NCBI GenBank assembly: GCA_014621425.1
Contig: JAANBB010000522.1
Span: 1 to 24,955, forward strand
Direction of reading: 5' to 3'
DNA: 24,955 nucleotides
Source of the DNA: Cylindrodendrum hubeiense
Taxonomy: Eukaryota > Ascomycota > Sordariomycetes > Hypocreales > Nectriaceae
Shown: positions 18,765 through 24,955 of the stretch, in pieces
Layout of the letters: each line of letters begins with the position of its first letter
Position numbering within the stretch: the stretch's first letter is position 1
The notes under the pieces: model-generated
The model's input: the letters and a program-made list of their open reading frames with translations, nothing else
Told to the model about the DNA's origin: nothing
Database searches by the model: none
Translations under genes and position numbers: made by a program

Positions 18765-21442
18765 GTTGGACAAGGGGTTCCTTTTTTTTTTTGACGTATA
18801 AATCACGTTGAGGGTCAACCCTGGGCTGAAAATCAAGGCCCCCGGTAGCTCAGATGATGTTGATCATCAATAAATGCTGAGCTTAGTGGATGGTGAAGCT
18901 GTAGGTTGGCCTGACCTATCTTTAGCGTTGAAGCTCTTGATTATCGTTCCGACCCAAGGAGAAAAAGAGCGTTTTGTCCACGCGGGATACTGTAGCATTT
19001 GTACCCGGTCATGAGCAGCGAATTGGAGATGGGAACTCGGATGGATTACCAAGGGAAAGCTAAAATAGCCTTGAATTAATGCCCTTTTACATCATTTTAA
19101 TAGGCTATTTCCTTGTTCGAAACACTTTATTGGAACGTGCATTTCCTTTCAGCTTCACTTTCTTTGTTCAAATGTATTTTTATTAGATCCTACTGTGCTA
19201 TACCATTCCTTGATTCCCATGATGTCATCATCAGAAATATCTCACGATTGAATACTATCAAGTTAACGGGAGAGAATTATTGCAGGGTAACACGTTTCCT
19301 CAGCTCCCAACCCCACAGATCTTGGCTGCACAACCCCCTCTATGCACGTCTCGAAGCTACATCGCAACCTGGTACCGGGCCATTCACTAGGTAAGTTTAG
19401 GTAACCTTAAAGCTACACCGCTACAAAGGTGTTGGTTGGTAGGCATGCATGGTTGACAAAGGGTTTAAAGCTCGGAGCACCCCCATCATCCATGGTAAGC
19501 CCGATCTCTTGTTTGTTCATTTCTTTTTCACTTCTCACCAAACTCGAAGAATGTCGACCGAAATACATCTTGTAGCATGTGGTTGATCCGTTGGGCTTCA
19601 ACTTAATTGTCCTAGAGAAATGTAGTGAAAATGGCCGGTATTTCATGGCCAACCGATGGGTACCGTGAACGCCATTAGAGACAGCTTGGCCCAAAATGTC
19701 TGCAACTGAGAGACTGCGTCGCAAAGCAGACCGCCTACTACCTGATCCATCTGCGACAGCTTCAGTCAACCCAGATAAAAAGCCTATCCAGCGAGCCAGT
19801 ATATTCTGCTTTCTTATTTCTACTTGGCCCCGACGTGCCTCACGGTCCCTCAGTGCAGACGACGAGCTCTGGGACGAAGAAGAAATCTTCGACGCGGCAA
19901 GAAATGAAGGTTTCAAGAACCATTTTTATGTCTCTAGTATGGTCTTTGTCCATACCTATCCGAATGGCGATTTGAATTCCTTCTGTCAAACTGTTACGGT
20001 TGACGGCCACTGTCTTAGCCTTTTGATTTCGGTCAGCTTGACTTCCACAGTACATGTCACTAAACTTTCTCGACAAGAACGAAATTGATGCATCATCACA
20101 CTCATTCAGGCCATTCAACACGGCATACTTTTACGTCGAAATATCCTGAACTCATAAGTTATAGCGCGACATGTACTGTGTAATGGACTGAGTATCAGAT
20201 TTCGTCCCCAGTCAGCCCCGGATCTTTGATTAGCGCACGGTTGTGTCGTCGCATCCGCCAAGCGTGTTGCATCTAGCTTCGCTTGAGAAACACTAGATCA
20301 CTTGTTTGCAACAGCTGCCGGCATTAAATCTGATCAAATCGAGTGCATCGGCGAGGGTATTGTCATGGGCCAAAGTATGAGTCTTGGAATTGGGGCATTC
20401 CACAATGTGCGGCGTCTTGGTATTCAACCAAGCGCCTTTCTCAGAGGGCGGTGGTATTAGAGGGCGCCTGGACGGCGCAACTGAAATTGGAGGGAAAATA
20501 ATGAATGAAGGTATTGTGGCTTGTGCCTATCATATTACTCACGAAGATAAATATTGCTGTTTAGAAACTCCATGGTATATAAGTGCCCTAGGTTTATCTA
20601 GGCGTATGTCCATGAGTGTCAACTCCCGAAATGCTCTTCCTATGCCTATGGAGATTCAATGATTGGAAACACTCTGATTTACGTCTACTATCACGGCATT
20701 ATAATATTTCGCAATCATAATGCAGATACGAATGATGTCGTATTGCCGGCTACGGCAATAGTGGAATGAACCCTCCGCTAATGCGTAGTGCCATGATTCT
20801 ATACTGTATTTTGACAAATGACAGAAGGGATATGGGGTAACATGTTGGCTTAGAAGGTCTATTTATGAAATTTATCAACTTGGTTTGGTTATAAAACGGC
20901 TTAAACTGGTTCGATGACCACAGCGAGTAAAGGAATTATGATAGTCCATAGACGCAACCAAAATGTTATTGGTGTGGTGAAAATTGCATAAGCCCAGACT
21001 CATTAACTTTCAATCTCAAGAAGTGAGGAAGCCTATTACTCCCCTTTGGTCAAAACCAAATACATCCTCATACAACATTGGACGGTGGCTAGATGAACTC
21101 AGGCTTCACCAAGGAAATAACTTTGTTATTAGGCGTGCATCGATGGACCAAATTCAATCTAGGGAGATGAGGCAAAACACACCATAGATATTATAATTTT
21201 TCTTATCATCCTGGGTTTTTACACTTTGAACCTGACCCTTGGAGTCTGCCTTGCGCTTGGTACCAGGTCATTGCTCATGCTCCACTTGGGCTGGAGGGGA
21301 CACTCACGGCCCGATAGGGAATGGTCATAGCCGTCCAATAGCTCTTGTATAATAACTTCATAATGTCCGCAGCTCACCTGTCCCAGACTCGCTCTGCAAC
21401 TACACCAGGATTTGGGGCTATCTGCCACACGAGTAGCCCACC
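18765..21442. other. Long AT-richer gene-poor interval with possible gene remnants
   Basis: These 2.7 kb have no gene I can support fully. Just left of 18800 a T-run (18782-18792) and TTTATAC on the minus strand lie close to the start of the 618-residue gene and may be its core promoter. One open frame at 19696-20088 has coding-like character and is listed separately. Other frames (19113-19394, 20384-20662, 20984-21187) lack good starts or recognisable motifs. No terminal inverted repeats, long terminal repeats, tRNA or target-site duplications are visible. The right end is the promoter of the HET gene, whose ATG has a good context (CCACCATGCC). Confidence 0.45.
19696..20088 (+). other. Open reading frame, possible gene remnant or unrecognised small gene
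   Basis: This open frame of 130 codons begins with an ATG (AAAATGTCTGCA). The first two thirds look coding: a hydrophilic start (MSATERLRRKADRLLPDPSA), then SIFCFLIST and the segment DDELWDEEEIFDAARNEGFK. The latter loosely recalls the WDDE..F..AR motif of fungal haem peroxidases and fatty-acid dioxygenases. The match is short, and the haem-ligand region is absent. After about 19935 the translation loses any such character, and a possible GT..AG exit near there cannot be resolved. It may be a decayed exon, part of a gene I cannot piece together, or chance. The minus strand is also open here (19413-19916). Confidence 0.2.
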
Positions 21443-23932
21443 ATGCCGACATCTCAGAAACCCACGGATTACCGGCCTCTAGATCTACGCCTTCTATTTT
21501 TAATTGTCTCTGACGTCTTTCAAGAAACCCTTCGACTACTTTACCGAGCGCTGCACAAGGTGCTGCATATTTCAGCTTGCGTTTTGCTCACAATTTTGCT
21601 CCTGATTGTGCAATTTGGGTTCCTGTTCATATTTGTCTATATTCCAGAGACAAGTGGGTTCTGGTCAGACCTCAATGAGGCTCGCTGGTTCAGCATTTTC
21701 ATTCTTATGATAACCATGTGGTTCATCACAAGGTCCTTGTTTTCACTATCTTTGGACATCATCCACCAGGTTGCAGTGCAAATATGGGGTCCTGCATACA
21801 TCAGACAATTCCCTCAATGGATACATTCCCCATATCTTCAGGGTGTCAAGTACTGGTTGACACTGGTGTCATTTTCAACGATCAAGGTTTACTATTACGC
21901 TCTTCGCCAGCTCTCTATGACACCAGATATGCCACGAAATCGATCCACTGAGACTGTATGCTGGGTTTGCAATAATCTCAACCAGGAGCTTTCGACAGCA
22001 TTTGAGTTCAAGATGAAGTACTCGGACCTCCAAGAGAGCTGTGAAGCCTGCGTCATTTGCAGTATTTTGCTGGCCACAGTCCGTCGCTCTATTCCATCCA
22101 CAGGCACTTCGAGTGCATTATTTTCCAAATGGACCGACTACCGCCCTGGGGATGAAGTCATATTAACTTGGGATCCTTGGCACAAAACGCTTACCATCCA
22201 AAGAGGTACCAAGAGCGACGACTGGAAATCTCCTAAAATCTTTTTTTATTGCCTTGAACCAGAGCTCGACATCCAACTACTCTCATCACCAAGAGCAAGT
22301 AGTGCCGACGCGAGATCCGAAGCAAGTCTGCATCAAGTCAAGTCATGGATCTTAACATGTACAACAACGCATGAGGATTGCGGCAAACATGAGCCTAAAC
22401 CTTTACCAGAGCGTGTATTGGATATAGGTGACTCTCCAGAGTCTCCCATCAGACTACTTGAAACATGGAACCAGCCGGGATATTATGCGTGTCTGAGCCA
22501 TCGATGGGGCTCTATCCAGCCTTTACGAACACTAACTCACAATAAAGAGGCCTTCCAGGAAGGGATATCAATGTCCATGCTACCAAAAACCTTTCAAGAT
22601 GCTGCGACTACTTGCCGCAAGCTCTCTATCCGCTATCTTTGGATAGATTCGCTCTGTATAGTACAAGACTCTGATGAGGAGTGGCAAAACCAGTCGTCTA
22701 AAATGGCGTCTATTTTTGAAAATGCATTCCTTACCATTGCGGCTACCAAATCAGCTGGACATAATGAGGGCCTCTTTTCCATGGAAGAAAATCCCTTTAA
22801 CCTTCTGGATGTCATTCCTTCATCTGAAATAGGCCACGGGGTCTCTCAGGATATCTACATGTGTCTTGACCGCTGGGAAATATCCTGCGATGCTCAGCAC
22901 TGGGATACCAAAAATTTGACCCAGGATAAAAGCCATACAGAATGGCCTCTTCTTACTCGGGCCTGGGTCTTCCAAGAACGCCTATTATCTCCCCGGATAC
23001 TTCATTTTATGAATAATGAGCTCATTTGGGAATGCCGAGCTGGAATTATGTGCGACTGCAAGTACCCAGACAAGGAAACTGATGAAACAAAATTTCGAAG
23101 GCTAGTCAATAGTCAGTCCATCAAGATGGTTGACATCACAACATTGCAGCTTCGAAGTCTTTGGTATGCTGTCGTGATGAGATACTCGCAGGTTATGGGG
23201 AATCTTACATATGAAAGTGATATCTTTCCGGCATTATCAGGTCTTGCTAGCCGAATATCCAGGCTCCTCAAAGACGATTATGTGGCTGGCTTGTGGCGTA
23301 ACAACTTGGTTGAAGGATTGTTATGGACACGCGAATCATTTGGACGCAGACAGTTGAATACCAAACCAACTATATGGCGTGCGCCGAGCTGGTCTTGGGC
23401 GTCTGTGACAGACGGGGTCTTGTATAGACACAGTACCAGTCCAGATGGTCTTCAAGTCGACGAGATATATGCAAGCGTGGCAGATGTCGTGTGTGTGTCT
23501 ACAGGCCTGCAAAAGACTGGAGCCTTATCTTCCGCAATGCTAACACTCTCTGGTTGGGTATCATATGCCACCATTCAAAAACCAAACGAACTGCCAGTAC
23601 GCCAAGACTACACCAATGATTTTTCGGACTCTTCCGATAAAGGCTCTACCTGCCTTGTTTTTTATCATGGCAACAGGTACGGGACCTTCTTCCCTGACGA
23701 TTTGGAAAATATCGGTGATGGGGAAATAGTCGTGTGCCTGAAACTTGCAAGAATTGGGGAGAAGTACTGGTTTTTGGTCCTAGGGAGAGAATCCCTTACT
23801 CCTAGTAACTTTAGGAGACTTGGCCTTTATTCAATCTCTGCCTGCAAGTGGGAGTGGACGTCTCTTGAAAGTTGGTGGGATCATGCAGAGGAAAGATACC
23901 ACGAAGAAAGGCGAGTGCTAAAAATCGTATGA
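21443..23932 (+). CDS. HET-domain protein with N-terminal transmembrane segments
   Basis: One uninterrupted frame of 829 residues starts in a good context (CCACCATG). Residues 42-67 (ISACVLLTILLLIVQFGFLF and on) and 82-105 are strongly hydrophobic, and 136-152 is moderately so. The N-terminus thus carries two, possibly three, membrane helices. A Cys pair motif follows (CWVC at 173-176, then CEACVIC at 200-206), as often seen ahead of HET domains. The HET domain starts at about 347: YYACLSHRWG, TLTHNKEAFQ, LPKTFQDAATTCRKL, RYLWIDSLCIVQD (about 398-409), then MASIFENAFLTIAAT. Downstream are LLTRAWVFQERLLSPRILHF (about 508-527) and WRAPSWSWASVTDG, both typical of long HET proteins. HET domains act in heterokaryon incompatibility and related programmed cell death. 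The domain identity is firm; the partner and role of this copy are unknown. Codon use is less GC-rich than in the left-hand genes. Confidence 0.92.
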   Translation: MPTSQKPTDYRPLDLRLLFLIVSDVFQETLRLLYRALHKVLHISACVLLTILLLIVQFGFLFIFVYIPETSGFWSDLNEARWFSIFILMITMWFITRSLFSLSLDIIHQVAVQIWGPAYIRQFPQWIHSPYLQGVKYWLTLVSFSTIKVYYYALRQLSMTPDMPRNRSTETVCWVCNNLNQELSTAFEFKMKYSDLQESCEACVICSILLATVRRSIPSTGTSSALFSKWTDYRPGDEVILTWDPWHKTLTIQRGTKSDDWKSPKIFFYCLEPELDIQLLSSPRASSADARSEASLHQVKSWILTCTTTHEDCGKHEPKPLPERVLDIGDSPESPIRLLETWNQPGYYACLSHRWGSIQPLRTLTHNKEAFQEGISMSMLPKTFQDAATTCRKLSIRYLWIDSLCIVQDSDEEWQNQSSKMASIFENAFLTIAATKSAGHNEGLFSMEENPFNLLDVIPSSEIGHGVSQDIYMCLDRWEISCDAQHWDTKNLTQDKSHTEWPLLTRAWVFQERLLSPRILHFMNNELIWECRAGIMCDCKYPDKETDETKFRRLVNSQSIKMVDITTLQLRSLWYAVVMRYSQVMGNLTYESDIFPALSGLASRISRLLKDDYVAGLWRNNLVEGLLWTRESFGRRQLNTKPTIWRAPSWSWASVTDGVLYRHSTSPDGLQVDEIYASVADVVCVSTGLQKTGALSSAMLTLSGWVSYATIQKPNELPVRQDYTNDFSDSSDKGSTCLVFYHGNRYGTFFPDDLENIGDGEIVVCLKLARIGEKYWFLVLGRESLTPSNFRRLGLYSISACKWEWTSLESWWDHAEERYHEERRVLKIV

Positions 23933-24955
23933 AAACAAAGCATTTTCAGTTCTAGGCCAGAACAATTTTTTTTAGTTCAACTAACGGATCGCTGCGTTTT
24001 TCTTGCCACAAGACTGTTACCTTTTCGAAGGGGTTAATCTGGGCCGCTGGGGTTGATAGACTACGAAGGTCATGATGGGTGAGGACGATGTCGACGAATC
24101 AGAAGCTAGAACCAGCTGCACCAAAGGCAGAGACGAATGGGTTTCCCAAGCGTGTATCTGAGTTGCTGCACAGGCTGACCGGCTTAGTCAAAGCAATTCG
24201 TGGCGTTTTCAATACATGCATGTGTCACAGCGTCGATGATCGTGGCTATTTCGGGCTTGATGATAAGTTTTGAGAAGCATCAGATGTAACGTCGGCTAGT
24301 GTCCAAGGTTCCGGCGACAAGTGACACAATCTCATATAGAAGTGATTGAGTATATCGTCGAGTATTCGCGCCTGTGGCACGGCACCTGTCATGTGTCCGA
24401 GTTGGGTTGTACGGAGTCACCGGGTTTCCACGTTGACGATTTGTATTGCACCGTGAAACGTTGAGATCACGGCCGAGGATGAGATGTGTTGGTGGGGGCA
24501 CGTTGGGAATTAATACGTCTGCTTTAGGAAAGCTCGAACTGGAAACTAGAGACAGAAGCTGATGTGCTAATATGATTGGGATTTACATGGCCAGCTTGCG
24601 AGCCACAAAGGCCTTACTATTATTGTGAGCCATCCCGCAATGGACTAAAACGACAAGGAGGTGGAAACATGCAGCCAATGACTGCGCTAAAATGAATGAG
24701 ACAGCACGAACCGGCCAAGCCCCGCAGATCAACCGTCTTGTTTTTTTGTGTTGGAGATCAGACAGGTGAGGGCCAAATGACACAATGGTGACCAGTATGA
24801 CAGGCAGCAAACAAGGCAAGTTTGTTTTGGTTCGCATCCAACCACGAGCGGCGATGAGATGGTTGTTACTCGCCGGGGCGGGACGACGGACACTCCCGCC
24901 CGTCGCTTGGCTGTCACTGGCGGCGTTGATAGGCCTCGATTCACTAGCACCGTAG
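23933..24955. other. Right-end intergenic region, no supported gene
   Basis: After the HET stop codon there is a short AT-rich tail (CAATTTTTTTTAG at about 23963), then mixed sequence. An open frame at 24079-24273 (64 codons, ATG at 24088) has no recognisable motif. The last 120 bp become GC-rich. An ATG at 24854 opens a hydrophobic 33-codon frame that ends at the last base of the window; this is too short to call. No repeats, tRNA or transposon ends were found. Confidence 0.4.

Noticed and set aside
18836..18895. tRNA-like start (GGTAGCTCAG at 18844-18853)
   Set aside because: No matching anticodon arm, TTCGAAT-type T loop or complementary acceptor end follows at the right distance.
19113..19394. 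Possible copia-type gag relic (IKLTGENY)
   Set aside because: Only about eight residues resemble the gag motif. The expected Trp two residues on is missing, and no LTR, integrase or reverse transcriptase sequence is nearby.
20384..20662. 92-codon open frame in the gap before the HET gene
   Set aside because: It lacks an ATG at its start, has no recognisable motif, and lies in AT-richer non-conserved sequence.
24854..24955. 33-codon hydrophobic frame ending exactly at the window edge
   Set aside because: It is too short, with no supporting leader or splice site. The coincidence with the window end is not evidence.

Overview
The window looks like nuclear DNA of a filamentous ascomycete, most likely a Sordariomycete (Hypocreales-like). 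The evidence is short (49-94 nt) spliceosomal introns with GT(A/G)..AG borders and CTRAC branch points, pyrimidine-rich 5' leaders, and families typical of Pezizomycotina: a HET-domain protein, an Afi1/SPA polarity protein and a small cysteine-rich secreted protein. Gene models were built by hand by joining reading frames across introns. Family names come from recognition of motifs, not from a search.

Layout. (1) 1-143, minus: the 5' end of an unidentified gene with an N-terminal hydrophobic segment. (2) 2339-4146, plus: a ZIP zinc transporter of the Zrt3 type. (3) 4645-6207, minus: a TFIIIA-like C2H2 zinc-finger protein. It is divergent from (4) 6568-7229, plus: RPB6, the subunit shared by RNA polymerases I, II and III. 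The two start codons are 360 bp apart. (5) 8889-9405, plus: an 8-cysteine secreted protein with Kex2-like sites, an effector-like candidate. (6) 10065-11062, plus: S-formylglutathione hydrolase, interrupted by an apparent one-base deletion near 10332. (7) 11561-14201, minus: an Afi1-type polarity/vesicle-traffic protein with a SPA (DENN-like) region. (8) 15436-16405, plus: an EF-hand protein resembling myosin regulatory light chain, whose first coding exon is the ATG alone. (9) 16724-18764, minus: a 618-residue protein of a fungal family I recognise only as uncharacterised. Its model needs one GC-AG intron. (10) 21443-23932, plus: an intronless 829-residue HET-domain protein with N-terminal membrane segments.

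The left two thirds (to about 16.4 kb) is mostly GC-rich and carries conserved housekeeping genes: zinc homeostasis, transcription machinery, formaldehyde detoxification, polarity and actomyosin. From about 16.4 kb to about 24.2 kb the DNA is visibly AT-richer. It carries fast-evolving accessory genes separated by long gaps with possible gene remnants. This looks like a step from core to accessory sequence.

I found no rRNA, convincing tRNA, CRISPR array, intact transposon or clustered biosynthetic pathway. The points most worth a second look are the membrane-anchored HET protein, the broken S-formylglutathione hydrolase, the secreted cysteine-rich protein, the TFIIIA/RPB6 divergent pair and the uncharacterised 618-residue family with its GC-AG intron.
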